Source: Alistipes sp.
Lineage (GTDB): Bacteria > Bacteroidota > Bacteroidia > Bacteroidales > Rikenellaceae
DNA length: 36,716 nucleotides
Direction: 5' to 3'
Assembly: GCA_017465055.1 (NCBI GenBank)
Contig: JAFTWZ010000034.1
Location: forward strand, 1-36,716
Each line of letters opens with the position of its first letter. Position 1 is the first letter of the stretch. This document shows positions 1 through 8,050 of this stretch, piece after piece. The notes below the pieces were generated by a model. The model worked only from the letters and a program-made list of their open reading frames with translations, ran no database searches and was not told the origin of the DNA. Both the position numbers and the translations under genes were made by a program.

Positions 1-2
1 GG

Positions 3-50
3 TATCGAAAGCTCTTTATAGATGAGTATTTCAAGCTCAAATACAAGTAG
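3..50 (+). CDS. C-terminal end of an unidentified protein (partial)
   Basis: Reading from base 3 gives 15 sense codons (YRKLFIDEYFKLKYK) and a TAG stop at 48-50. The other two forward frames stop earlier. A perfect hairpin follows one base after the stop, as expected for the end of a gene. The stretch is too short to identify a family, so the call rests on the open frame, the basic/aromatic C-terminus and the adjacent terminator. The start lies outside the window. Confidence 0.45.
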   Translation, partial: YRKLFIDEYFKLKYK

Positions 51-51
51 A

Positions 52-75
52 AAATGCGGGCAAATACCCGCATTT
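52..75 (+). terminator. Hairpin terminator after the partial gene
   Basis: A perfect 9-bp inverted repeat (AAATGCGGG / CCCGCATTT) surrounds a 6-base loop directly after the stop at 48-50. The stem is GC-rich at its tip and AU-rich at its base. There is no long T run, so termination strength is uncertain, but position and symmetry fit a terminator. Confidence 0.55.
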
Positions 76-138
76 ATCTACTAATTTTGACCAATAAACA
101 AATATTGCCCCGATTTTATCTACTATTTTGACCAATAA
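73..138 (-). repeat. Two copies of a 24-25 bp motif, 42 bp apart
   Basis: The motif TTTATCTACTA(A)TTTTGACC followed by AATAA occurs at 73-97 and 115-138. The copies differ by one inserted A. A third copy lies in opposite orientation at 36369-36392, directly before the second dispersed repeat. No coding frame explains it. It may be a short interspersed repeat or the edge of a larger element. Confidence 0.6.
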
Positions 139-157
139 GCCAATAGTTTTATAGTCT

Positions 158-203
158 CAAAGTGTGAGAATAGACCAATTAATGCGAGGATAGACACACT
201 TTG
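158..203. repeat. Inverted repeat, 9-bp arms
   Basis: CAAAGTGTG at 158-166 and CACACTTTG at 195-203 are perfect inverted arms with a 28-bp spacer. Inside, GAGAATAGAC and GAGGATAGAC form an approximate direct repeat. It lies about 220 bp upstream of the rpmE2 promoter, too far to be an obvious operator. Function unknown. Confidence 0.45.
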
Positions 204-422
204 ACACTACAAATATATAAAAAAAATTCCGTAACGACCACTCTTTTTATGAATTATTTCTAATAATTATTTTTGCCCAATAACCATTTTTAGAGATATT
301 TCTATCGCAGACAACCAGAAAGAAGAGAGATAATGGCGATGCTTTGACAATAGCGTTAAGTAGTTTTAGAGAGAGCAACCGAACTCTTTCGCGCTTAAGT
401 CTAATATTTTTACAAAAAAGAG

Positions 423-452
423 TTGCAGGTTCAAAAAAAAGCCTTATCTTTG
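423..452 (+). promoter_or_regulatory. Bacteroidota-type promoter of rpmE2
   Basis: TTG at 423-425 and TATCTTTG at 445-452 are separated by 19 bp, matching the Bacteroidota sigma-ABfr consensus (TTTG / TAnnTTTG). The predicted 5' UTR is about 40 bases. Confidence 0.8.
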
Positions 453-498
453 CGGCCGAATTAATTATTGCAATATTAATTATAACAAAAAGACGAAA

Positions 499-762
499 AT
501 GAAAAAGGGTATTCATCCAGAGAATTATCGTTTAGTGGCATTCAAGGATATGTCGAATGACCACGTGTTTTTGTGCAGGTCCGCCGTTTCGACAAAGGAG
601 ACCATCGAGGTGAACGGCGAAACCTATCCCGTGTATAAGATGGAAATCTCTAACACATCTCACCCATTCTACACAGGTAAGATGAAGTTGGTAGACACCG
701 CCGGTCGTGTGGATAAGTTTATGAGCCGCTACGCAAAACGCTACGATAAGAAGAACAAGTAA
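499..762 (+). CDS. rpmE2: 50S ribosomal protein L31 type B
   Basis: This 87-residue protein is L31, a large-subunit protein at the bridge between ribosomal subunits. It begins MKKGIHPENYRLV and carries the family's SNTSHPFYTGK segment at about residues 49-59 and a basic C-terminus. Length fits type B. It lacks the paired cysteines of the zinc-binding type A form; the lone cysteine in FLCRS is not a zinc site. Type B is the usual form in Bacteroidales, so this need not mean zinc-limited expression. The gene is monocistronic, with its own promoter (423-452) and terminator (786-814). Confidence 0.97.
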   Translation: MKKGIHPENYRLVAFKDMSNDHVFLCRSAVSTKETIEVNGETYPVYKMEISNTSHPFYTGKMKLVDTAGRVDKFMSRYAKRYDKKNK

Positions 763-785
763 TAGTTGCTTGTTTCCAAAGATGA

Positions 786-814
786 GGGTTGCACTTGAAG
801 TGTGACCCTTTTTT
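786..814 (+). terminator. Rho-independent terminator of rpmE2
   Basis: GGGTTGCACTT and AAGTGTGACCC can pair over 11 positions if two G-U pairs are allowed. The innermost pairs probably open into the loop. A run of six T follows. It lies 24 bases after the rpmE2 stop. Confidence 0.85.
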
Positions 815-840
815 GTTTGTGGCTTGCGCGTAGCCAACGC

Positions 841-1662
841 CTAATCACGCAGGACATAGACACTACTACCATAACCTGCCCATATGCCAACAGCCCCGCC
901 TGAGATATTGGTGGGGAGGTTATCTACTGCAGGAAAGACTGGATTTAAGCTATTTATCACGTTATTCTGCCATAAGTTCCAGTACTCATAAGCAAACTGC
1001 CCCATAGTACGTAGCTTTAGTGCGACCGTATCGCGGAGACTAAAGTGGACATCATAATCCTGGCGGTAGAGGTTATCCATAGGACGATTGATAGTCACAC
1101 GGCGAGGTGCATCGTCTGCATCGTAGACACCAAGTAGCGTAGGAGCGAAATAGCTGCTGCCTCCAAGTGCGCAATCGACAGCACACGGTGTCGCGCAGGG
1201 TGGCAGAGTTGCAGTTATTGTACATAGTGTATCGGAGAATATCTCTCGTCGGACATCCTCAAGCACAACCGCTTCGGGGATGGTAGTCGTAGCTCGCCAA
1301 ATATGTCCGCTATACTCCACAACGAGCGTATAGCACTCACCAGCACGTCCGATAATCTCCGAACCAGTATATATAAACCGCGTAGGATAATCTTCATTGC
1401 TGCGCCCCACAAGCACCTCGTGCCTATCGCCACACTCAACAGTGACCTTCGCCCAACGGATAACCATATCACGAAAATCCTCTTCACTATAGTGATCCTC
1501 GAAAGGTATGGTCTGCGACAGCGCAACAACAGCCCCACTGCCCGTCTCAATGCTTCCATCAACAACAAGCCTCGGCCTATAACCACCAACATAGTCGGGT
1601 TTGGCAATGCACCCAATAGCAAGTAGGATAAATAGTATATATACAATACGACGCATACTCAT
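841..1662 (-). CDS. DUF4249-type outer-membrane lipoprotein
   Basis: This 273-residue protein has a signal peptide ending in a lipobox (LAIGC, Cys18), so it is probably anchored in the outer membrane. The next part (about 30-130) is beta-rich, with an LVVDGSIETG start typical of DUF4249 and the TTTIPEAV segment often seen midway. DUF4249 proteins are usually encoded directly after a TonB-dependent receptor, as here: the start overlaps the receptor's stop by one base (TAATG), implying translational coupling. It may cap or assist the receptor by analogy with SusD-like partners. The substrate is unknown, and the family assignment is by pattern only. Confidence 0.75.
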   Translation of the reverse strand: MSMRRIVYILFILLAIGCIAKPDYVGGYRPRLVVDGSIETGSGAVVALSQTIPFEDHYSEEDFRDMVIRWAKVTVECGDRHEVLVGRSNEDYPTRFIYTGSEIIGRAGECYTLVVEYSGHIWRATTTIPEAVVLEDVRREIFSDTLCTITATLPPCATPCAVDCALGGSSYFAPTLLGVYDADDAPRRVTINRPMDNLYRQDYDVHFSLRDTVALKLRTMGQFAYEYWNLWQNNVINSLNPVFPAVDNLPTNISGGAVGIWAGYGSSVYVLRD

Positions 1663-3698
1663 TAAAACTTATAAGTCCAACTAATAGATGGCATTATGGT
1701 ATAGATCACGTGCCTACGCTCCTCAATACTTATACCGCCATCGGCAGTTCGATTCACAATCCACGACACCATAAGCGGATTGCGATGCGCATAGACATTA
1801 TAGACCGATATATTCAGGCCACTACGCTGTAGCCGCTTAGTCCGAAACCAATATGTGACCGACAAATCGAGGTGATGAAGATCTGGTAATTTACTGCCGT
1901 TATATGGCCCATACTCTCGTAGAAAGGCATTGCCACTGATATATAGTGCCGTAGTAGCCGTATAGGGTATACCCGTAGCATAGACAAACGTCGCAGAGAG
2001 CGTCCACCGCTCCGAGGGTTTATATGTTGCCAATAGCGAGAGGTTATGCAGCCTATCGGAGTGTGCAGGAAAGGGGACTCCGTTATTGATTTTATCGAAT
2101 CGACGCAGCGAGCGCGACAACGTGTAGTTTAGCTGCACATCGACACATCGGCTACTGTAGCCGAAACTTGTCTCCAACCCATAGGACTCACCCTTGCCAC
2201 TATGCAGCATCGACAGATGATTTCCTTGATTCATAAACACGTCGAAGATGCGTGAATCGTACTCAATAACGTTATACATATACCTATAATATGCCTCTAC
2301 CGACCAGCGCAGATGGCCCGATGTGCTACGACCAGCATATCCCAACGATAGGTTGTGTGACCACTGAGGAGGTAGATATTCTGTACTGGGGAGATAGAAG
2401 TCCGTTGCAAACGAAAGGTTTGACTGCGGTACAAGGTGCAGATACTGGGTCATAATATCGTAGCTGGCCCAGAGACGTGCCTGCTCAGAGAGTGGCATCT
2501 CTATCGACAAACGTGGTTCGGGAATTGACCATAACCTATCGTTTGCATAGAGGCTAAGACGAAGCCCTGCGTTTATAATAAACCGCATCGATATAGGCCA
2601 ACGAACCGACGCATAGAGGGCCGCCTCAAGGCTATCATCTATGGGTACACCCATCGTGTCGATATGCCCACCAAGTCCTATAGTCTGTGGTCGAATACGC
2701 CGATACGACAGATCGACACCCGTGCTTATATCCAAAGAGCCTAAAGCAACATCAGCACCACTGCGAATACCCATATCCACAACCCCTGCAGTCACCTCAT
2801 AATTCAACGAAGCTATATCAGGCGTGATGCTATTGTCGTAGACCGACGAGTAGATCATATTGCTAAGCGTCAGCTTATCGTCCACGGGTGTCTCCAGACG
2901 TAGCGTAGCCAAGCCATTCCACCAGTTTAGCAAGCAGCTCGAGTTGTAGATATCGACATCGGCCAAGGCCCTGTCGCCATTAAAGTGCGAGTTAAACATC
3001 AAACGTCCTGCACGACCGACATCGGCAACAAAGCCAACGCCATAGTCTCCAAATTCGTAGTCGATATTCGTATTATCGGCCAACCGATCAGTAAGCCACG
3101 AGGCGTAGGAGTGACGCGCCGAGGCAAAGAGCGCAAACCGCTCGCCAATAGGGACTCCCACTGCAGCATCTGCCTCAATGATGCCCACATTACCCTCGAT
3201 ATGGAACGTATCGGGCAGATACCTATGTGTTCGCACCTCGGTAACTGACGATATCGACGAGCCATAGCGTGCAGGCACAGCTGACTTATACAACGTCAAG
3301 CCACTTAGATGAGGCGTGTTGAGCACCGAGAAGAATCCTAACAGATGGGCAGGTGAGTAGAGCGGCGCGCCATCGAGGAGTATGCGGCTATGGCCTGCAT
3401 CGCCACCACGCACAAACATCGAAGTATTTCCCTCCTGCGCAGCAGCCACGCCTGGCGTATATTGCAACAACTTAAGCACGTCGACAGCTCCGCAGAGGCG
3501 CGGAACATCGCTTAACGCCCCCATATTAAATGAGACATTGCCCATATTGTCCGGTTCGGAGACTACGCGCTGCTCGACCGTAACGACTACATCATCGACA
3601 CTCAGATACATAGCAACACTATCTCGCTGTGCGTGCGCCGCCACACATACGAACATAAGAGGCAACGTAGCCAAAAGTGAGTGGATGAGACGTATCAT
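1662..3698 (-). CDS. TonB-dependent outer-membrane receptor
   Basis: This 678-residue protein has a signal peptide (residues 1-23, ending AHA). A short segment, DDVVVTVEQR at about 34-43, could act as a TonB box. A plug domain (about 55-160) includes VLKLLQYTPGV and FVRGGDAGHSRILLDG. The rest is a C-terminal beta-barrel ending in the aromatic SWTYKF. It is shorter than many Bacteroidales receptors because it lacks the usual N-terminal carboxypeptidase-regulatory-like domain. It probably imports a ligand through the outer membrane using TonB/ExbBD energy. With a DUF4249 partner and no SusD, a non-glycan ligand is plausible; nothing identifies it. A terminator-like hairpin ends six bases before the start codon. 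Confidence 0.92.
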   Translation of the reverse strand: MIRLIHSLLATLPLMFVCVAAHAQRDSVAMYLSVDDVVVTVEQRVVSEPDNMGNVSFNMGALSDVPRLCGAVDVLKLLQYTPGVAAAQEGNTSMFVRGGDAGHSRILLDGAPLYSPAHLLGFFSVLNTPHLSGLTLYKSAVPARYGSSISSVTEVRTHRYLPDTFHIEGNVGIIEADAAVGVPIGERFALFASARHSYASWLTDRLADNTNIDYEFGDYGVGFVADVGRAGRLMFNSHFNGDRALADVDIYNSSCLLNWWNGLATLRLETPVDDKLTLSNMIYSSVYDNSITPDIASLNYEVTAGVVDMGIRSGADVALGSLDISTGVDLSYRRIRPQTIGLGGHIDTMGVPIDDSLEAALYASVRWPISMRFIINAGLRLSLYANDRLWSIPEPRLSIEMPLSEQARLWASYDIMTQYLHLVPQSNLSFATDFYLPSTEYLPPQWSHNLSLGYAGRSTSGHLRWSVEAYYRYMYNVIEYDSRIFDVFMNQGNHLSMLHSGKGESYGLETSFGYSSRCVDVQLNYTLSRSLRRFDKINNGVPFPAHSDRLHNLSLLATYKPSERWTLSATFVYATGIPYTATTALYISGNAFLREYGPYNGSKLPDLHHLDLSVTYWFRTKRLQRSGLNISVYNVYAHRNPLMVSWIVNRTADGGISIEERRHVIYTIMPSISWTYKF

Positions 3699-3704
3699 TA
3701 TGAT

Positions 3705-3743
3705 AAAAAAGGGGTGGCTAACTTTAAAGCAGTAGCCAACCCC
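3705..3743 (-). terminator. Terminator or attenuator hairpin next to the TonB receptor start
   Basis: On the minus strand, GGGGTTGGCTA pairs with TAGCCACCCC with one bulged base. Six T follow (3710-3705), and the receptor ATG begins six bases later at 3698. No TAnnTTTG promoter lies between the lipoprotein stop (3773) and 3698. The receptor is therefore probably transcribed by read-through from the promoter at 5124-5154, with this hairpin lowering its level. Confidence 0.8.
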
Positions 3744-3772
3744 TTATTTATGAATTATAGGTTATCAGCTTA

Positions 3773-5077
3773 TTAGTAAACGAGGTTTGCAAAATCCTCT
3801 GCAAGCTCCTCAACCTTGCGAATAAGATCGCCAAATGCTCGCTCAGTAAAGTAATCCTCGAATGCATACTTACTCTCGTCGGGGAATAGTAATATTGGCT
3901 CGACGTAATAGTAGTAGTCATCATCATAGCTATCATAATCCCTTGCTACCGACATAACGACATCGGCAACTATCTCTTTGGTGTCGTTATATACCAGGAC
4001 AACCTGAACCTTGTCGTTAACATATTTGCATATCGCCTCACACTCCTTCTTTGCATTTTCAGATATGTAGTTGTAGTCATCATCATAGCTATCATATCTA
4101 TCGTATATATTCTCTATCTCCTCGTACATACCCTTGAAGTCGCCCTCGGCCAATATTGACAGCGATAGTATGTCGATTTGAGCCGCACCAGTCTTAACGT
4201 TCTCCAAGAAGTACTCATCGTAATACTCCTCCATCCAGTTATCAATGTCGGTAGCATCATTAATTGCCACAGTCGACACTGCTGAATACAACGTCTTACC
4301 ATCCTTCTTCAGCGTGCTTTGTGCAGTCAAGCCCTTGCTGTTACCCTCGACTTTTGAGACCATCTCGTAGCCACCATTGAGCGAAATAGTCACCTGTGGA
4401 GCCCAGGTCTTTATATTAGAGATGTTGGTTGCAAGCTCCACGTTAAGGTGTCTCTTGCCGTTAATTTCAACAGTTAGCTCGATATTGTTGGGGACATACA
4501 CTACATAGTTGATATCATCATCGCTATAATAGTACTCGAGCTTAGTGCTCTTTGTCCAGCTTATCGTTGCCACGCAATCATCCCACACGAACTGAATAGT
4601 CTTATCGCTGCCATCTGTAACACTCCACTCATAGCCTTCGTAGGTAAAGCACTTACCAGCAAAGGGGTTGAGATCTGGGTCGTTAACATCGATAACAAAG
4701 CTCTCTGCGGCACGCGTAGCAAACTCTGCCAACGCCTGTGCAGAGAAGCGTTTAGCACCCTGAGCAAGTAGTTTCGCATCGAACCTATATGACTCATCAC
4801 CATAATAGTCGAAATCCTCCATATACTCGGAAAGCGAGAGTGCACCATCTACAAGCTCCTCGGTATCGGCTGGATCGAAATAGCCGATAAACTCGATGGC
4901 AATCTCCTCTAAACGAGCCTTATGCTCACCTGGAGTTAGGGATGAATAATCATCTAATTGACCATTGTTGATAATACCAGAGCCATCCTCTGTGTTTTCC
5001 TTATTCAACTTATCACACGCCGACAAAGAGACCATCACAGATGATAACAGCGCTAAAGCAAAGAGTAACTTTTTCAT
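3773..5077 (-). CDS. Surface lipoprotein of unknown function, rich in Asp and Tyr
   Basis: This 434-residue protein has a signal peptide with lipobox LSAC (Cys21) and an Asp/Glu-rich stretch after it (CDKLNKENTEDG). In Bacteroidota such stretches favour export to the cell surface. No enzymatic motif was recognised. Clusters of Asp and Tyr recur: YYSDDD near 188, DSYDDDYNY near 330 and DSYDDDYYYY near 382. The DSYDDDY heptad is repeated exactly and could bind a divalent cation. It has its own promoter and is the first gene of a likely operon with the TonB receptor and DUF4249 lipoprotein, so it may help capture the receptor's ligand. That role is inferred from position only. Confidence 0.8.
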   Translation of the reverse strand: MKKLLFALALLSSVMVSLSACDKLNKENTEDGSGIINNGQLDDYSSLTPGEHKARLEEIAIEFIGYFDPADTEELVDGALSLSEYMEDFDYYGDESYRFDAKLLAQGAKRFSAQALAEFATRAAESFVIDVNDPDLNPFAGKCFTYEGYEWSVTDGSDKTIQFVWDDCVATISWTKSTKLEYYYSDDDINYVVYVPNNIELTVEINGKRHLNVELATNISNIKTWAPQVTISLNGGYEMVSKVEGNSKGLTAQSTLKKDGKTLYSAVSTVAINDATDIDNWMEEYYDEYFLENVKTGAAQIDILSLSILAEGDFKGMYEEIENIYDRYDSYDDDYNYISENAKKECEAICKYVNDKVQVVLVYNDTKEIVADVVMSVARDYDSYDDDYYYYVEPILLFPDESKYAFEDYFTERAFGDLIRKVEELAEDFANLVY

Positions 5078-5123
5078 AAATATGTAAGATTAAATTATTA
5101 CGTTCGACAAACCATATCTACTA

Positions 5124-5154
5124 CAAAGGTAATTATTTTAGAATTAACTACAAA
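5124..5154 (-). promoter_or_regulatory. Promoter of the lipoprotein-TonB receptor operon
   Basis: Read on the minus strand, TTTG (5154-5151), 19 bp and TACCTTTG (5131-5124) form a perfect Bacteroidota promoter. The 5' UTR to the ATG at 5077 is about 42 bases. Confidence 0.85.
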
Positions 5155-5181
5155 TAAAAGTCGATATTTTTTGTTGCATAG

Positions 5182-5190
5182 TTATCCACA
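5182..5190 (+). promoter_or_regulatory. Single DnaA-box-like sequence
   Basis: TTATCCACA is identical to the classical DnaA box. It lies between two divergent promoters (5124-5154 minus and 5213-5244 plus). Only one was noticed and no dnaA gene is nearby, so this is not an origin. It may be a DnaA regulatory site or chance. Confidence 0.3.
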
Positions 5191-5212
5191 CATACTATTG
5201 CCTAATGAAACG

Positions 5213-5244
5213 TTTGCAAAATCTAAAGTAAAGTACTATCTTTG
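5213..5244 (+). promoter_or_regulatory. Promoter of the ugd-rml operon
   Basis: TTTG at 5213-5216 and TATCTTTG at 5237-5244 are separated by 20 bp. Transcription would start about 40 bases before the ugd ATG at 5291. No further promoter of this type was noticed before rmlB, which supports one five-gene transcript. Confidence 0.8.
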
Positions 5245-5290
5245 TATGATACAACGTTACTAACGTAACGACAACAACCAAGCGTAGAGT

Positions 5291-6601
5291 ATGAATATCG
5301 CAATTATAGGAACAGGGTACGTAGGACTCGTGTCGGGAGTCTGCTTCTCGGAGATGGGCATAGATGTGTGGTGCATAGATGTCGACAGGTCGAAGATCGA
5401 GCGCCTTGAGCGCGGAGAGACGACCATATATGAGCCAGGACTCGACGAGATGCTTAGGCGCAACGCCGAGGACGGACGACTACACTTCACAACAAGCATA
5501 GCCGAGGGCATAGCCAATGCCGAGGTGGTATTCATAGCCGTGGGTACGCCATCGCAGTGCAATGGCGGCGTGGACCTGAGCTACGTGACCGAAGCGGCAC
5601 TCCAGATAGGCAGGCACATAGATCACGACGTGGTGGTAGCAACCAAGAGCACCGTGCCCGTAGGCACCTCGAGGCTTGTGGCATCGATAATCGAGGAGCA
5701 GCTATCGCAGCGCGGCGCAAAGCTCGACATCGACGTGGTGGCAAACCCCGAATTTCTGAAGGAGGGTGCGGCAATCAAAGACTTTATGTCGCCCGACAGA
5801 GTGGTTGTAGGCGTCGATAGCGAGCGAGCAAAGCGCGTGATGGCGCGCCTATACAAGCCCTTTATGTTCATCAGCGACCGTCTGATGTTTATGGACGTTG
5901 CCTCGGCCGAGCTAACAAAGTATGCCTCGAACGCAATGCTTGCCGCACGCATATCGTTTATGAACGAGATAGCCAACCTCTGCGATAAGGTGGGAGCAAA
6001 CATCGATATGGTGCGCAAGGGTATGGGCACCGACGAGCGCATAGGCTCGAAGTTTCTCTACGCTGGTTGCGGATACGGAGGCTCGTGCTTTCCGAAGGAT
6101 GTGCGAGCACTGGCCTCGACGGCGCGAAGCCTCGGGATGACAATGGAGATTATAGAGGCTGTAGATCGCGTAAATGGCCGGCAGAAGGGCGTCATCGTGG
6201 ATAAGCTACGCGAAGCCTTAGGCGAGCTACGGGGCAAGCGCATTGCGCTATGGGGGTTATCGTTCAAACCCGAGACCGACGACATACGCGAGGCACCATC
6301 GAGGGTGGTCATAGATGCTCTCTTAGAGTCCGAAGCGGATGTTGCGGCCTTCGACCCCGAGGCTATGGAGGCCTGCCGCGAGATTTATGGAGAGAGGGTC
6401 GTGTGGGCTAAGGATATGTACGACGCGGCGATGGAGGCCGACGCCGTAGTCCTCATCACCGAGTGGAAGCAGTTCAGAGTACCCTCGTGGCGACTCCTTA
6501 AGCGCATAATGCGTGGTCGCACGATAGTCGACGGCAGAAACATATACGACCGCACGGAGGTCGAAGAGCAGGGATTTACGTACAAGGCAATAGGTAAATA
6601 G
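5291..6601 (+). CDS. ugd: UDP-glucose 6-dehydrogenase
   Basis: This 436-residue cytoplasmic enzyme would oxidise UDP-glucose to UDP-glucuronate with two NAD+. The N-terminus carries the NAD-binding GTGYVG motif (residues 7-12). The central helix holds the substrate-binding lysine region ELTKYASNA (207-215). The catalytic cysteine is Cys266 in [10 protein letters not shown], and the C-terminal UDP-binding domain includes [17 protein letters not shown]. Length is normal. It heads an operon with the four dTDP-rhamnose genes, so both activated sugars probably feed the same capsule or exopolysaccharide. GDP-mannose dehydrogenase is a relative, but the motifs and context favour Ugd. Confidence 0.95.
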   Translation: MNIAIIGTGYVGLVSGVCFSEMGIDVWCIDVDRSKIERLERGETTIYEPGLDEMLRRNAEDGRLHFTTSIAEGIANAEVVFIAVGTPSQCNGGVDLSYVTEAALQIGRHIDHDVVVATKSTVPVGTSRLVASIIEEQLSQRGAKLDIDVVANPEFLKEGAAIKDFMSPDRVVVGVDSERAKRVMARLYKPFMFISDRLMFMDVASAELTKYASNAMLAARISFMNEIANLCDKVGANIDMVRKGMGTDERIGSKFLYAGCGYGGSCFPKDVRALASTARSLGMTMEIIEAVDRVNGRQKGVIVDKLREALGELRGKRIALWGLSFKPETDDIREAPSRVVIDALLESEADVAAFDPEAMEACREIYGERVVWAKDMYDAAMEADAVVLITEWKQFRVPSWRLLKRIMRGRTIVDGRNIYDRTEVEEQGFTYKAIGK

Positions 6602-6606
6602 AGCAT

Positions 6607-7473
6607 ATGAAGGGAATAGTTTTAGCCGGAGGTAGCGGAACACGCCTCTACCCCATCACTAAGGGCGTAAGCAAGCAGCTACTACCCGTATTCGATAAGC
6701 CGATGATATACTACCCTATCTCGGTGCTTATGATGGCCCAGATACGCGAGATACTCATCATCGCCACTCCACAGGACCTACCCTCGTTTCGTCGACTGTT
6801 AGGCACGGGCGAGGAGATAGGCCTGCACTTCGAGTATGCCGAGCAGGCAGCACCCAACGGCATTGCCGAGGCTTTTATCATAGGTCGCGAGTTTATAGGC
6901 AGCGATAGCGTATGCCTCGTCTTGGGCGACAACATTTTCCACGGCGCAGGACTTGAGGAGCGTATGCTCAGGGCCGTAGCGCGTGCCGAGCGCGAGGCGA
7001 CGACTACGCTCTTTGGCTACCGCGTCGATAGGCCCGAGAGGTATGGCGTCATTGAGTTCGACAGCGAGGGCAGGGCGCTATCTATCGAGGAGAAACCCGC
7101 CAAGCCTCGCTCAAACTACGCCGTTACGGGGCTCTACTTCTACCCCAACAGCGTCGTGGAGATAGCCTCAAACGTCACACCCTCGGCACGTGGCGAATTA
7201 GAGATTACCTCCGTAAACCAAGCCTATATGGAGCAGGGAAACGTCGCCGTCGAGATTCTCGATAGAGGCTATGCGTGGCTCGACACAGGCACGCACGACT
7301 CGCTGGCCGAGGCCTCGATATTTGTCGAGGTGATAGAGAAGCGCCAGGGCCTTAAAATCGCCTGCATCGAGGAGATAGCCTACCGCAACGGCTGGATAAC
7401 GCGCGAGAGGTTGCACGCGTTGGCCGAGCCTATGCGCGCAAATCAGTATGGCCAGTACCTACTCAAACTATAG
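6607..7473 (+). CDS. rmlA: Glucose-1-phosphate thymidylyltransferase
   Basis: This 288-residue nucleotidyltransferase makes dTDP-glucose from dTTP and glucose-1-phosphate, the first step to dTDP-L-rhamnose. The N-terminal signature [11 protein letters not shown], the lysine in [11 protein letters not shown], and the GDNIFHG and EEKPAKP motifs are all present. Length matches the family (about 290). It starts five bases after the ugd stop, indicating co-transcription. RmlA is usually inhibited allosterically by dTDP-rhamnose; this is family knowledge and cannot be seen here. Confidence 0.97.
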   Translation: MKGIVLAGGSGTRLYPITKGVSKQLLPVFDKPMIYYPISVLMMAQIREILIIATPQDLPSFRRLLGTGEEIGLHFEYAEQAAPNGIAEAFIIGREFIGSDSVCLVLGDNIFHGAGLEERMLRAVARAEREATTTLFGYRVDRPERYGVIEFDSEGRALSIEEKPAKPRSNYAVTGLYFYPNSVVEIASNVTPSARGELEITSVNQAYMEQGNVAVEILDRGYAWLDTGTHDSLAEASIFVEVIEKRQGLKIACIEEIAYRNGWITRERLHALAEPMRANQYGQYLLKL

Positions 7474-7477
7474 GCAT

Positions 7478-8050
7478 ATGAAACTTATACACACAGACAT
7501 AGATGGCGTAGTAGTCATCGAGCCGAGACTCTTTGACGATGCGCGTGGCTACTTCTACGAGTCGTTCAACGAGCGCGAGCTGTGCGAGGCATTGGGTCTC
7601 GAACTGCGCTTCGTGCAGGATAACCAGTCGCGCTCGCGCGAAGGTGTTGTGCGCGGCCTACACTACCAAGTTGCGCCCTTTGCACAGACCAAGTTGGTGC
7701 GCGTCGTGCGTGGCGAGATATTAGACGTAGCCGTAGACCTCAGGCGCGGCTCTCCCACGCTCCTGCGCCACGTGGCCGTACGCCTCAGCGAGGATAATCA
7801 CCGCCAGCTATTCATTCCCCGAGGCTTTGCACACGGCTTTGTGGTGCTACGTGGCGATGCCATAGTGGAGTATAAGTGCGACAACTACTACGCTCCCGAG
7901 GCCGAGCGCACCATAGCCTACAACGACCCCGATATAGCCATCGACTGGGGCATAGAGCGAGGCCGCGTCATCGTATCCGAGAGGGATGCTAACGCCACGC
8001 AGCTCGCCAATGCCGAGCTATTCGACTATAACATAGACTACTATGCTTAG
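7478..8050 (+). CDS. rmlC: dTDP-4-dehydrorhamnose 3,5-epimerase
   Basis: This 190-residue cupin epimerises C3 and C5 of dTDP-4-keto-6-deoxyglucose, the third step of rhamnose synthesis. The catalytic His62 (GVVRGLHYQ) and Tyr132 (VEYKCDNYY) are present, with the IPRGFAHGF strand between them. An in-frame ATG ten codons upstream (7448) lies inside rmlA. I prefer the ATG at 7478, four bases after the rmlA stop, because the protein then begins with the normal MKLIHTDIDG. The end overlaps the start of rmlD by eight bases. Confidence 0.95.
   Translation: MKLIHTDIDGVVVIEPRLFDDARGYFYESFNERELCEALGLELRFVQDNQSRSREGVVRGLHYQVAPFAQTKLVRVVRGEILDVAVDLRRGSPTLLRHVAVRLSEDNHRQLFIPRGFAHGFVVLRGDAIVEYKCDNYYAPEAERTIAYNDPDIAIDWGIERGRVIVSERDANATQLANAELFDYNIDYYA

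Noticed and set aside
247-516. Minus-strand open frame of 89 codons upstream of rpmE2
   Set aside because: It overlaps the rpmE2 promoter and start on the other strand, has no recognisable domain and a low-complexity composition.
499-762. Zinc-responsive role for L31 type B
   Set aside because: Type B is the usual form in this group and no Zur-like operator was recognised upstream.
7448-7477. Upstream start for rmlC
   Set aside because: It lies inside the rmlA coding region. The ATG at 7478 gives the family's normal N-terminus and spacing.
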